43,037 bases of DNA from Actinomycetota bacterium (GCA_016781135.1 JADDQY010000055.1:1-43037), one strand, 5' to 3'. Shown: positions 8,287 to 14,987, counted from the stretch's first letter. Numbers and translations: made by a program. Notes: generated from the letters alone by a model not told the origin.

Positions 8287-9016
8287 GCTGGTGATCAGCG
8301 GCCTACGGGCCGCGGTGGGGGGCAAGGAGATCCTGCGCGGTGTCGATCTCGCCGTGCGCAGTGGCGAGGTGCACGCGGTGATGGGCCCGAATGGGTCAGG
8401 CAAGTCGACGCTGGCCCACGTCGTGATGGGCCGCCCGGGCTACGACGTGATCGGGGGCAGCGTCACCCTCGACGGTGTCGACCTCCTCGCCCTCGAGCCC
8501 TGGGAGCGGGCCGCCGCCGGGTTGTTCTCCGCCATGCAGTACCCGACCGAGGTCCCGGGGGTGGCGCTGGCCGACGTGTTGGAGGAGGCACTGGTGGCGG
8601 TGGGGCGGGGGGGTGGCGACGTGGCCGAGCGCATGCGGTTCGAGGCCGAGCGCATCGGCTTCGACGAGCGCTTCTTGTCCCGCCCGGTGAACGTCGACCT
8701 GTCCGGCGGGGAGAAGAAGCGGAACGAGACCCTGCAGCTCGGCGTGCTCCAGCCCAGGATCGCCATCCTCGACGAGATCGACTCGGGGCTCGACATCGAC
8801 GCCCTGCGGAAGGTGGCCCGGCGGGTGGAGGCCGAGACCGAGGAGCGCGGCCTCGGCGTGCTGGCCATCACCCACTACCGCCGGTTGCTCAGCGTCCTGC
8901 GTGCCGATGCCGTGCACGTGCTGGCCCGGGGCCGGGTCGTCATGAGCGGGGGACCCGAGCTGGCCGACCGGCTGGAGGCCAGCGGCTACGCCGGCTTCAC
9001 CGACGAGGGGGAGTAA
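8279..9016 (+). CDS. sufC: Fe-S assembly ATPase SufC (copy 1)
   Basis: A 245-residue ABC-type ATPase without membrane segments. Walker A is GPNGSGKST (residues 36-44), the signature is LSGGEKKRNE, Walker B is IAILDEIDSGLD and the switch histidine is in AITHYRR. The KKRNE extension of the signature and the DSGLD loop are specific to SufC. It dimerises transiently on SufB-SufD to drive cluster formation. ATG 8279 overlaps the Rieske gene by 8 bases. A second SufC is encoded at 12089-12868. The two agree through the motifs and C-terminus but differ at the N-terminus and mid-region, so they are not a recent duplicate. Confidence 0.96.
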   Translation: MAELVISGLRAAVGGKEILRGVDLAVRSGEVHAVMGPNGSGKSTLAHVVMGRPGYDVIGGSVTLDGVDLLALEPWERAAAGLFSAMQYPTEVPGVALADVLEEALVAVGRGGGDVAERMRFEAERIGFDERFLSRPVNVDLSGGEKKRNETLQLGVLQPRIAILDEIDSGLDIDALRKVARRVEAETEERGLGVLAITHYRRLLSVLRADAVHVLARGRVVMSGGPELADRLEASGYAGFTDEGE

Positions 9017-9019
9017 TCG

Positions 9020-9313
9020 GTGGCTGGTCCGCTGGGTGACGCCGAGGTGCGCAGGCGCCTGGGCGAGCTGCCCGGGTGGGAGGTGGTCGACGGCAGGCTC
9101 CACCGGGCGTTCACCTTCGCCGACTTTAGCGAGGCCTTCGGGTTCATGACGCGTGTGGCGTTGGCCGCCGAGAAGCTGAATCACCACCCGGACTGGTCGA
9201 ACTCGTGGAACACGGTGACCGTCGACATCGTCAGCCACGCCGCCGGCGGCATCACCGACGCCTGCTTCGCCCTTGCCCGCGCCTGCGCCGCCGCCGGCCG
9301 GTCGGCGTCCTAA
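9020..9313 (+). CDS. Pterin-4a-carbinolamine dehydratase family protein
   Basis: A 97-residue PCD/DCoH-family protein, about normal length. The motif EKLNHHPDWSNSW followed by a later histidine (VSHAAGG) and Asp (ITDACF) matches the active-site pattern of the family, which dehydrates 4a-hydroxytetrahydropterin. The GTG start follows the sufC stop by 3 bases, so it is the last gene of the plus-strand suf operon. It converges on the MOSC gene with a 4-base overlap. No aromatic amino acid hydroxylase is visible nearby, so the substrate may not be the classical one. In some genomes the family is linked to molybdopterin metabolism, which would fit the MOSC neighbour. Confidence 0.9.
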   Translation: MAGPLGDAEVRRRLGELPGWEVVDGRLHRAFTFADFSEAFGFMTRVALAAEKLNHHPDWSNSWNTVTVDIVSHAAGGITDACFALARACAAAGRSAS

Positions 9314-9948
9314 CCACCTGCCATCCGGGCTCGCAGCCGATCGGGCAGCTCGGGGGCGGCGAGCACGGCGGGGAACAGCGATGGGTCGCGGGAGGCGCGG
9401 TGGACGAGGTCGATGGTGACCCCGTGGTCGGGGCGGTGCACGAGGAGGACATCGTCGCCGGCGCCGAGCTCACCCTCGCCGGCGATGCGCAGGTAGGCAC
9501 CGGGGCGGCCGGCGGCGTCGAAGCGGTCGAGAAAGCGGTCGTCTCCCATGCGCACGCCGAGCTTCCAGCAGGGCCTTCGCGGCTGGCACACCGCGAGCTC
9601 GGCCGAGCCCACCAGCCACCGTTCTCCCACCACCGCGGCGCCGAGGTCGATCCCGGCCAGCGTGAGGTTCTCCCCCAACGTTCCGGGATCGAGACGCCGC
9701 CCGAGCTCGCGCTGCCACCACACGTAGTCGGCCACGGCGTAGGCGTACACCGCCTTGTCCGGCCCCCCGTGGATCCGGCGGTCGGCCTGCTCGTCGCCGT
9801 CGAGGTTGACCCCCCTTGCCGCGACCCGATGGGGGACCGGCTCTTTCCACATGCCCGTCGGGCGCAGGCGTCCCCGGTGCTCGACGGGCCGGACCCGACC
9901 CACGTTGACCGACGCCACCTGGCCGAGCACGACGAGCCCGGGGGCCAC
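9310..9948 (-). CDS. MOSC domain protein (YiiM type)
   Basis: A 212-residue protein made of a MOSC domain: RIHGGPDKAVYAY, GTLGENLTLAG and the conserved cysteine stretch CQPRRPCWKLG, then RPGAYLRI. MOSC domains carry or transfer sulfur, classically in molybdenum cofactor sulfuration and in reduction of N-hydroxylated compounds. The GTG start is 2 bases after the stop of the NYN gene (TGAacGTG), so translation is probably coupled. It is the last gene of the minus-strand suf operon that includes the cysteine desulfurase SufS. That would place a sulfur-using protein next to the sulfur supplier. Its 3' end overlaps the convergent dehydratase gene by 4 bases. Confidence 0.88.
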   Translation of the reverse strand: MAPGLVVLGQVASVNVGRVRPVEHRGRLRPTGMWKEPVPHRVAARGVNLDGDEQADRRIHGGPDKAVYAYAVADYVWWQRELGRRLDPGTLGENLTLAGIDLGAAVVGERWLVGSAELAVCQPRRPCWKLGVRMGDDRFLDRFDAAGRPGAYLRIAGEGELGAGDDVLLVHRPDHGVTIDLVHRASRDPSLFPAVLAAPELPDRLRARMAGG

Positions 9949-9950
9949 GT

Positions 9951-10322
9951 TCAGCGGCCGCTCTCGTCCAGCAGGCGCCGGAACGATCCTGCTCCCACCA
10001 CCACCGCCCCCGTCCTGCGCAAGCGGTCGGCCAGCTCTCGGTCGGACGTGACCGCGGTGAGCGACGCCGGCTCGGCGTCGGCGCTGGCCAGCTCGACCAG
10101 GCGGTCGTCAGCCGAGGGCGCGGCCACCACCTCGACGCCCGGCCATTGGGCGGCCGCCTCCGGCTCGGTACCGTCGTAGACCACGGTGATCTCGTCGCCG
10201 GTGATCCGGGCGAACCCGGCCAGCTCCTCGGTCAGGCGGGCGAACGCGCGCGGCCGGTCGCGCCACCACCCGTCCGGCCTGGCCCCCACGACGTTGGAGC
10301 CATCGACCAGCCAGCAGATCAC
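9951..10322 (-). CDS. NYN-domain (YacP-like) putative ribonuclease
   Basis: A 123-residue protein. The PIN-like NYN fold is shown by WLVDGSNVVG with the first metal-binding Asp near the N-terminus, then VVYDGTEP, DDRLVELA and TSDRELADRLRRTGA with further acidic residues. NYN proteins are predicted metal-dependent RNA nucleases. The GTG start overlaps the sufU stop as GTGA, making this the fourth gene of the minus-strand suf operon. The longer open frame upstream is antisense noise with no similarity. Why an RNase is co-translated with SufU is not clear. Confidence 0.82.
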   Translation of the reverse strand: MICWLVDGSNVVGARPDGWWRDRPRAFARLTEELAGFARITGDEITVVYDGTEPEAAAQWPGVEVVAAPSADDRLVELASADAEPASLTAVTSDRELADRLRRTGAVVVGAGSFRRLLDESGR

Positions 10323-10813
10323 GCCGAGGGGGCGAGCTCTTCGAGGCCGGTCGTGAGGGTGTTCCAGGCCAAGGTGGCGCACTTGATGCGGACCGGGAAG
10401 CGCACGACCCCCTGGAGGGCGGCCAGGTCGCCCAGGTCGACGGCGGGATCGGGGACTGGTGTGTCGGTGCCGCTGCCATCGCCCTCGTCGTGCTCCAGGC
10501 GGGACTCGTGGATGGTCATGAGGGCCTTGAACGCCCGGTTCAGCGCCCGCACCTCGTCGAGGGTCCGACCCTTGACCGCGGCCGACATCATCGACGCCGA
10601 CGACTGGCTGATCGAGCAACCCTGGCCGGCGATCTTCACGTCGGACACCCGGCCTTGGGCATCGACGTCGAGGTAGACCACGATCTCGTCACCGCACAGC
10701 GGGTTGAACCCCTCGGCCCGCCGGGCCGGTGGGCAGGCGAGCTCACCACGGTTGCGCGGGTTGCGGTAGTGGTCGAGGATGATCTCTCGGTAGAGGTCTT
10801 CTAGGCCGGACAT
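10319..10813 (-). CDS. sufU: Zinc-dependent sulfurtransferase SufU
   Basis: A 164-residue SufU, the sulfur acceptor of SufS in Gram-positive bacteria. The zinc ligands are visible: Cys40 and Asp42 in NPLCGDE, Cys66 in GQGCSISQSSASMM, and Cys145 in IKCATLAW. The insertion between Cys66 and Cys145 that marks SufU (rather than IscU) is present, with an acidic Gly/Asp/Thr loop around residues 107-120. ATG 10813 has AGGAGA 8 bases upstream and lies 16 bases after the sufS stop. It takes persulfide sulfur from SufS Cys377 and passes it to SufBCD. Confidence 0.96.
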   Translation of the reverse strand: MSGLEDLYREIILDHYRNPRNRGELACPPARRAEGFNPLCGDEIVVYLDVDAQGRVSDVKIAGQGCSISQSSASMMSAAVKGRTLDEVRALNRAFKALMTIHESRLEHDEGDGSGTDTPVPDPAVDLGDLAALQGVVRFPVRIKCATLAWNTLTTGLEELAPSA

Positions 10814-10829
10814 CGGAATCTCCTGCGAG

Positions 10830-12092
10830 TCAGAGGCAGAACAGGTCGGAGCAGGCGTCGAGAGCCTGGGCGAGGGCCTCGACGTCGGACTCGTCGTTGT
10901 AGAGGTACCACGATGCCCGGGTGGTGGCGCTGACGCCCAACCGGCGCAGCAGGGGCTTGGCGCAGTGGTGGCCGGCGCGCACGCAGATCCCCGACTCGTC
11001 GAGGACCTGGGCGACGTCATGGGGGTGGACGTCTTTGAACCCGAACGACAGCACACCCCCCCGGTCGCCGGGGGTGCGAGGGCCATGCACCACGAGGTCG
11101 GAGCCGAAGCGGGCGTCGAGGGCACCCAGGGCGTAGCCGGTGAGGGCCATCTCGTGCGCCCGCACCGCGTCCATGCCGATGCCGTCGAGCACCTCGATCG
11201 CCGCAGCCAGCCCGACCGCCTCGGCAATGGGCGGGGTGCCGGCTTCGAACTTCCACGGCAGCTCGTTGGGGGTGTAGCCGTCGAGGCGGACGTCGCGGAT
11301 CATCTCGCCGCCACCGAGGAAGGGTGGCATGGCCTCGAGCACGGCCTCCCGGCCCCACAGGACGCCGATGCCAGTCGGGCCCAGCATCTTGTGGCCGGTG
11401 AAGGCGAGGAAGTCGGCGCCGAGGGCGGTCACGTCTGTGGGGAGGTGGGGAACGTACTGGCTGGCGTCGACCACGACCACGGCCCCGGCATCGTGGGCGG
11501 CGTCGGCCACCCGGCGGACGGGGTTCAGGGTGCCGAGCACGTTGGACATGGCGGTGAGGGCGACCACCTTGGCCCCCTCGAGGGTGGCCTCGAGCCTGCT
11601 GAGGTCGAGGTGGCCCTCGTCGGTGATGCCGAGGTAGCGGAGCTCGACGCCCACTTGCTCAGCGACCATGAGCCAGGGGACGAGGTTGGCGTGGTGCTCC
11701 ATCTCGGTGAGCACCACGACGTCACCTCGCCCGAGGTTGGCCCGCCCCCAGGCAAAGGCGACCAGGTTGAGGGCCTCGGTGGCGTTCTTGGTGAACACCA
11801 CCTCCCTCGTCGACGGCGCGTGGATGAACCGGCCGACGGCGGCTCGAGCCTGCTCGTAGCGGCTGGTGGCCTCCTCGGCCAGGGCGTACACCCCGCGGTG
11901 CACGTTGGCGTGGCACGACTCGTAGTAGCCGGCCATGGCCTGGATGACGGCGCGGGGCTTTTGGGACGAGGCCGCCGAGTCCAGATAGACGAGCGGCCGG
12001 CGGCGACAGCGCTCGAAGATGGGGAACTCGGCGCGGATGGCGGCCACGTCGAGGACGTCGAGGCGGGACGGAAGGTCCGCCACCGGGCTCAT
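10830..12092 (-). CDS. sufS: Cysteine desulfurase SufS
   Basis: A 420-residue class V aminotransferase-fold desulfurase that releases sulfur from L-cysteine as enzyme persulfide using pyridoxal phosphate. YLDSAASSQKP opens the domain, the cofactor lysine is Lys235 in FTGHKMLGPTG, and the catalytic cysteine is Cys377 in RAGHHCAKPLLRRLG, the type II (SufS) setting. The ATG at 12092 gives an ATGA overlap with the sufC2 stop and is preferred over GTG 12101. The protein depends on SufU, encoded directly downstream. Confidence 0.96.
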   Translation of the reverse strand: MSPVADLPSRLDVLDVAAIRAEFPIFERCRRRPLVYLDSAASSQKPRAVIQAMAGYYESCHANVHRGVYALAEEATSRYEQARAAVGRFIHAPSTREVVFTKNATEALNLVAFAWGRANLGRGDVVVLTEMEHHANLVPWLMVAEQVGVELRYLGITDEGHLDLSRLEATLEGAKVVALTAMSNVLGTLNPVRRVADAAHDAGAVVVVDASQYVPHLPTDVTALGADFLAFTGHKMLGPTGIGVLWGREAVLEAMPPFLGGGEMIRDVRLDGYTPNELPWKFEAGTPPIAEAVGLAAAIEVLDGIGMDAVRAHEMALTGYALGALDARFGSDLVVHGPRTPGDRGGVLSFGFKDVHPHDVAQVLDESGICVRAGHHCAKPLLRRLGVSATTRASWYLYNDESDVEALAQALDACSDLFCL

Positions 12093-12868
12093 CGCTGCCA
12101 CGGCTCGTAGCCCTCCTCCTCCAGACGCTCGGCCAGCTCGGGCCCGCCGCTCTCCACGATGCGCCCGTCGACGAGGATGTGCACGACGTCGGGGCGCAGC
12201 AGGTCGAGGATGCGCTGGTAGTGGGTGATGACCACCACGCCGAGGTGGGGCCGGTCACGGCGCACCTCCTGCACCCCCTTGGCCACCACCTGCAGGGCGT
12301 CGATGTCGAGGCCGGAATCGGTCTCGTCGAGGATGGCGAGGTCGGGCTCGAGCATGGCCAGCTGCAGGATCTCGTTGCGCTTCTTCTCGCCTCCCGAGAA
12401 GCCCTCGTTGAGGTAGCGGTCGGCGAAGGACGGATCCATGTCGAGGCGCTGCATCCACTCCATGATCGCCAACCGGGTCTCGAGCGCCGAGAGGTCGGCG
12501 ATCCCCCGGCGAGCGCCGAGGGCCTGCTGGAGGAAGGAGCGCACCGGTACCCCGGGGATCTCCTGGGGATACTGGAAGGCCAGGAAGATGCCGGCCTTGG
12601 CCCGCACGTCGGTGTCCCAGTGGGTGATGTCGTCGCCCTTGAACAGGAGCCGCCCCGAGGTCACCTGATAGTCCGGGTTGCCGAGCAGGGCATTGGCCAG
12701 CGTCGACTTGCCCGAGCCGTTGGGCCCCATCAGGGCGTGGACCTCGCCGGCGCCCACGGTCAGGTCGACGCCTTTGAGGATCTCGATGGCGGCTCCGCTG
12801 CCCTCGGGATCGACGGCGACGTGCAGGTCGTCAATGACGAACAGAGGGGGCGAGGTCGACGACTCCAC
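12089..12868 (-). CDS. sufC: Fe-S assembly ATPase SufC (copy 2)
   Basis: A 259-residue SufC paralogue at the head of the minus-strand suf operon. Walker A GPNGSGKST is at residues 48-56, the signature is FSGGEKKRNE, Walker B is LAILDETDSGLD, and HYQR follows. Compared with copy 1 it has about 12 extra N-terminal residues (PEGSGAAIEIL region). The arm contains GIFLAFQYPQEIPGV, the usual SufC Q-loop region, where copy 1 has GLFSAMQYPTEVPGV. GTG 12868 is the only plausible start. TACACT (12875-12880) ends 6 bases before it, so the message is probably leaderless. Whether it replaces or competes with copy 1 on SufB-SufD is unknown. Confidence 0.95.
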   Translation of the reverse strand: MESSTSPPLFVIDDLHVAVDPEGSGAAIEILKGVDLTVGAGEVHALMGPNGSGKSTLANALLGNPDYQVTSGRLLFKGDDITHWDTDVRAKAGIFLAFQYPQEIPGVPVRSFLQQALGARRGIADLSALETRLAIMEWMQRLDMDPSFADRYLNEGFSGGEKKRNEILQLAMLEPDLAILDETDSGLDIDALQVVAKGVQEVRRDRPHLGVVVITHYQRILDLLRPDVVHILVDGRIVESGGPELAERLEEEGYEPWQR

Positions 12869-12874
12869 CTCCTC

Positions 12875-12898
12875 AGTGTATTAGCACTACGGGGATAG
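12875..12898 (-). promoter_or_regulatory. Promoter and candidate operator of the sufC2-sufS-sufU operon
   Basis: Read on the minus strand, CTATCCCCGTAGTG (12898-12885) is followed by TACACT (12880-12875) and, 6 bases later, the GTG start. The first element matches 12 of 14 bases of the sequence before sufB, in the same orientation. AGTG-N6-CACT (12875-12888) is a further short inverted repeat overlapping the -10. If the transcript is leaderless, the shared element spans about -30 to -17. Confidence 0.55.
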
Positions 12899-12932
12899 GG
12901 GAAAGGTTTCGGCCCCCGCTGGGGGAGATTGG

Positions 12933-12938
12933 TAGGGT
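12933..12938 (+). promoter_or_regulatory. Leaderless -10 of the CHRD gene
   Basis: TAGGGT ends 7 bases before GTG 12946, and no Shine-Dalgarno lies between. The arrangement TAGGGT-N7-GTGCGTCGT is the same as at the gene starting at 38. Confidence 0.6.
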
Positions 12939-12945
12939 CGAGCCC

Positions 12946-13464
12946 GTGCGTCGTCATCGACTGTTCACCGCGGGTTTGGTCGGTGCTGGCCTGGTGCTCG
13001 TCGCCTGTGGATCAGGTCAGGACCCCGCCCTCGAAGTGCCGTCCACGTCGACCACGGTCGTCGGCGATGCCACGGGGACGCCCCCAGGCGGGGTATCCGA
13101 GGAGATCGTGCTCGAGAACATCCCGCTGACCGGCGCTGCCGAGGTGCCCGGTCCCGGCGACGACGACGGCGACGGCTTCGCCAACGTCTTCCTCGAGCCC
13201 GCCGAGGGGAGGATCTGCTACGACATCACCGTCACCGGCATCGACCCTCCGACCGCCGCCCACATCCACGAGGGCGACGCCGCTGTCGCCGGCCCCGTCG
13301 TGGTCCCGCTCCAGGCGCCCACCGAGGGGGCGATCGACGGCTGTGCAGAGGCGGACATGACCCTCATCGACAGCATCGAGACCAACCCGGCCGCCTTCTA
13401 CCTCAACGTTCACAACGCCGAGTTCCCCAACGGGGCGCTGCGAGGCCAGCTCGCCCCCAGCTGA
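12946..13464 (+). CDS. CHRD-domain lipoprotein
   Basis: A 172-residue lipoprotein. The signal ends in the lipobox LVACGSG, followed by a short Thr/Ser-rich linker. Residues about 55-172 form a CHRD domain: LTGAAEVPGPGDDDGDG, CYDITVTGIDPPTAAHIHEG, GPVVVPLQAP and FYLNVHNAEFPNGALRGQL, all typical family blocks. CHRD proteins are secreted in many bacteria and their exact role is not established. The two internal cysteines (ICYD and DGCAE) could form a disulfide. It is divergent from sufC2, with 77 bases between the starts. Confidence 0.88.
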   Translation: MRRHRLFTAGLVGAGLVLVACGSGQDPALEVPSTSTTVVGDATGTPPGGVSEEIVLENIPLTGAAEVPGPGDDDGDGFANVFLEPAEGRICYDITVTGIDPPTAAHIHEGDAAVAGPVVVPLQAPTEGAIDGCAEADMTLIDSIETNPAAFYLNVHNAEFPNGALRGQLAPS

Positions 13465-13561
13465 GCAGCCGGGGGAGCTCGCCCCGCTCCCGCACCCGGC
13501 CGTCGGATGGCCACTTGGGCCGCCGGCCCGCTCGGGGTCGGCTCCGCCTCCATGTCCAGAG

Positions 13562-14170
13562 CTACCACCCGCGAGCGATCCAGGCGGGGAGGTGGGGGCG
13601 CTCTGTGCCGATGGTGGTAGCGGGCCCGTGCCCGGGGAGCACCACGGTGTCGGGAGCGAGCCTGAACAGCTTGGTCTCGATGTGGTGGATGATCGAGGCA
13701 AAGCGGGTGGGATCGCCGCCGGTGGCGCCCGGGCCGCCCGGGAACAGGGTGTCGCCGGAGAGAAGGAGGTCGGCGCCGTGCACCTCGAAGCACAACGAGC
13801 CGGGGGTGTGCCCGGGGGTGGCGAGGGTGCGCACCTGCAGCTCGCCGACCTCCACGACCGCCCCGTCGTCGAGGATCTCGTCGTAGCCCGGCAGCAGGGG
13901 AGCGTCACCGGCGCCGACGACCACGGGGTAGCCGGCGGCGCGCATCGCGGTCACGGCCCCGATGTGGTCGCGGTGGCCGTGGGTCTGGAGCACCGAACGG
14001 ACCCCGAGGGCGTCGCTCTGCGCGAGGAGCAGGTCGGGTCGGTCGGCGGCGTCGATCAGGACCGCCTCGCCCGTGCGCCGGCACCGCAGCACGTAGACGT
14101 TGGTGGCGAGCGGTCCCACCACCATGGCGTGGACCTCCGCCCGGTCGTCGCGATAGGCGAGCTCGGGCAC
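13562..14170 (-). CDS. MBL-fold metallo-hydrolase (glyoxalase II-like)
   Basis: A 202-residue metallo-beta-lactamase-fold protein. The metal-binding motif is THGHRDHIG, followed by TPGHTPGSLCF (third ligand), SGDTLFPGGPG (bridging Asp) and PGHGP (last His), all in the expected order. Such stand-alone proteins are often annotated as hydroxyacylglutathione hydrolase-like; the thiol ester substrate cannot be told. Mycothiol esters are possible, since an mshC-like gene is present. GTG 14170 is 7 bases after a TACCCT hexamer on the minus strand (14178-14183), so it is probably leaderless. The longer frame upstream is unsupported antisense. Confidence 0.88.
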   Translation of the reverse strand: MPELAYRDDRAEVHAMVVGPLATNVYVLRCRRTGEAVLIDAADRPDLLLAQSDALGVRSVLQTHGHRDHIGAVTAMRAAGYPVVVGAGDAPLLPGYDEILDDGAVVEVGELQVRTLATPGHTPGSLCFEVHGADLLLSGDTLFPGGPGATGGDPTRFASIIHHIETKLFRLAPDTVVLPGHGPATTIGTERPHLPAWIARGW

Positions 14171-14177
14171 GCGGTCG

Positions 14178-14206
14178 AGGGTAGCGACGAGGACCGTCGG
14201 TAGGCT
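14178..14206. promoter_or_regulatory. Divergent leaderless promoters
   Basis: On the minus strand TACCCT (14183-14178) ends 7 bases before GTG 14170. On the plus strand TAGGCT (14201-14206) ends 9 bases before ATG 14216. Neither gene has a Shine-Dalgarno sequence, and the two -10 elements are only 17 bases apart. Confidence 0.55.
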
Positions 14207-14215
14207 TCGCCGCTG

Positions 14216-14677
14216 ATGCTGGCGCTGTTCGCGGTCCTGGCCCTGGTGTCGGTCTTCGTCATCGCCGCGGTGGTGATCGGGCGGGAGTCGAGCCGGTTGG
14301 CGGGCGAAGCGCCCCGTCCGGTGTTCGACATTGACGAGGCCGTCGAATGGGTGTCCAGCCAGGTGCCCTTCGAGGTCTCGGCGGTGCTCAGCCACGACGA
14401 CGTTGGTCAGATCCTTCGCTGGAACCTCGATGAGCTCGCAGCCTTGGGGCTCTCGGGGGTGACCGCGCCCCCCGGTGACCCGGGAGCGACCGCCCCCGAG
14501 GAGCTGATCGTGGTGGGAGGCCGCGAAGCAATCGACGCGGTGCTGGCGAGAGCCAAGGAGGTGGACCTCGAGCTCAGCGCCGACCAGGTGGCGGCCGTGC
14601 TCGACGCCCAGCTCGACTACCTCCAGGCCATCGGGGCGGTGGGGCCGCTGGTGCCCGGGGAACAGGTACCGGAATGA
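14216..14677 (+). CDS. Membrane-anchored protein of unknown function
   Basis: A 153-residue protein with one N-terminal transmembrane helix (about residues 3-22, LALFAVLALVSVFVIAAVVI) and a soluble domain. DIDEAVEWVSSQVPFEVSAVLSHDDV and LDAQLDYLQAIGAVGPLVPGE are regular amphipathic helices without cysteines or obvious catalytic residues. The ATG lies 9 bases after TAGGCT. The stop is 24 bases before the -10 of the structured RNA at 14702. The fold is not recognised. Confidence 0.7.
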   Translation: MLALFAVLALVSVFVIAAVVIGRESSRLAGEAPRPVFDIDEAVEWVSSQVPFEVSAVLSHDDVGQILRWNLDELAALGLSGVTAPPGDPGATAPEELIVVGGREAIDAVLARAKEVDLELSADQVAAVLDAQLDYLQAIGAVGPLVPGEQVPE

Positions 14678-14697
14678 GCTGCCGACGGCCTCGGGTG

Positions 14698-14707
14698 TTG
14701 GTACGAT
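14698..14707 (+). promoter_or_regulatory. Extended -10 promoter of the structured RNA
   Basis: TACGAT at 14702-14707 is preceded by TGG, giving an extended -10. Transcription would start at about 14713-14716, just ahead of the 16S-complementary stretch. No clear -35 is seen. Confidence 0.55.
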
Positions 14708-14713
14708 GACCGG

Positions 14714-14929
14714 CACCAGAGAAAGGAGGTGGTCCAGCTGAGCGATAGATCAAGGACCCTGGAGGTGGTTGGCCGCTAGCGCGGCAGCCGGACCACCTGG
14801 CGAGTCCTCGCCAACCACCCCCGACCAGTGCGACCGGAGTGGTCCACCGGACATCAACCGCCTGGTCGGGTGATTTCGGCACCAAATCGTGCATCACCAA
14901 GCGAGGGGAGCGCTTCGGCGCTCCCCTCG
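14714..14929 (+). ncRNA. Candidate structured RNA with 19-base complementarity to the 16S rRNA 3' end
   Basis: A unit of about 215 bases between two genes, with its own promoter and terminator. AGAAAGGAGGTGGTCCAGC (14720-14738) is the reverse complement of the actinobacterial 16S 3' end apart from one G-U pair. Hairpin arms: 14764-14773 with 14810-14819 (10 pairs); 14820-14828 with 14862-14870 (9 pairs); 14869-14874 with 14893-14898 enclosing 14879-14882 with 14889-14892; and the terminator. Alternative pairing: AGGTGGTCC (14727-14735) with GGACCACCT (14790-14798), while GTGGTCC (14839-14845) could displace it. A 13-codon reading starts at CTG 14738, 8 bases after GGAGG, and ends at TAG 14777-14779 (LSDRSRTLEVVGR). 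It could therefore be a leader-peptide RNA or a regulatory RNA. It does not resemble SRP RNA, tmRNA, RNase P or 6S RNA as I know them. Confidence 0.6.
14902..14929 (+). terminator. Strong hairpin with C(UUCG)G loop
   Basis: CGAGGGGAGCGC (14902-14913), loop TTCG, then GCGCTCCCCTCG (14918-14929): a perfect 12-pair stem closed by the very stable C(UUCG)G tetraloop. No T-run follows, as is common in GC-rich actinobacteria. It ends the structured RNA before the hydrolase promoter. Confidence 0.75.
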
Positions 14930-14973
14930 TGCGCGCCCCGGCGGAGAAACCGGGCTCGACCACCGGGCGGCGG

Positions 14974-14979
14974 TAGCGT
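14974..14979 (+). promoter_or_regulatory. Leaderless -10 of the alpha/beta hydrolase
   Basis: TAGCGT ends 8 bases before GTG 14988, with no Shine-Dalgarno sequence. It lies 44 bases after the preceding terminator, so the hydrolase is transcribed separately from the RNA. Confidence 0.5.
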
Positions 14980-14987
14980 GGCTTTCG

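Noticed and set aside
8396..9238. Long minus-strand frames opposite sufC, sufS, aceE, thrS and EF-G
   Set aside because: They mirror codon bias of the real genes, lack ribosome-binding sites and show no recognisable domains.
14714..14929. The structured RNA as SRP RNA, tmRNA, 6S RNA or RNase P RNA
   Set aside because: It lacks the SRP apical-loop motif, the tmRNA tRNA-like ends, the 6S open-bubble layout and the RNase P conserved cores.
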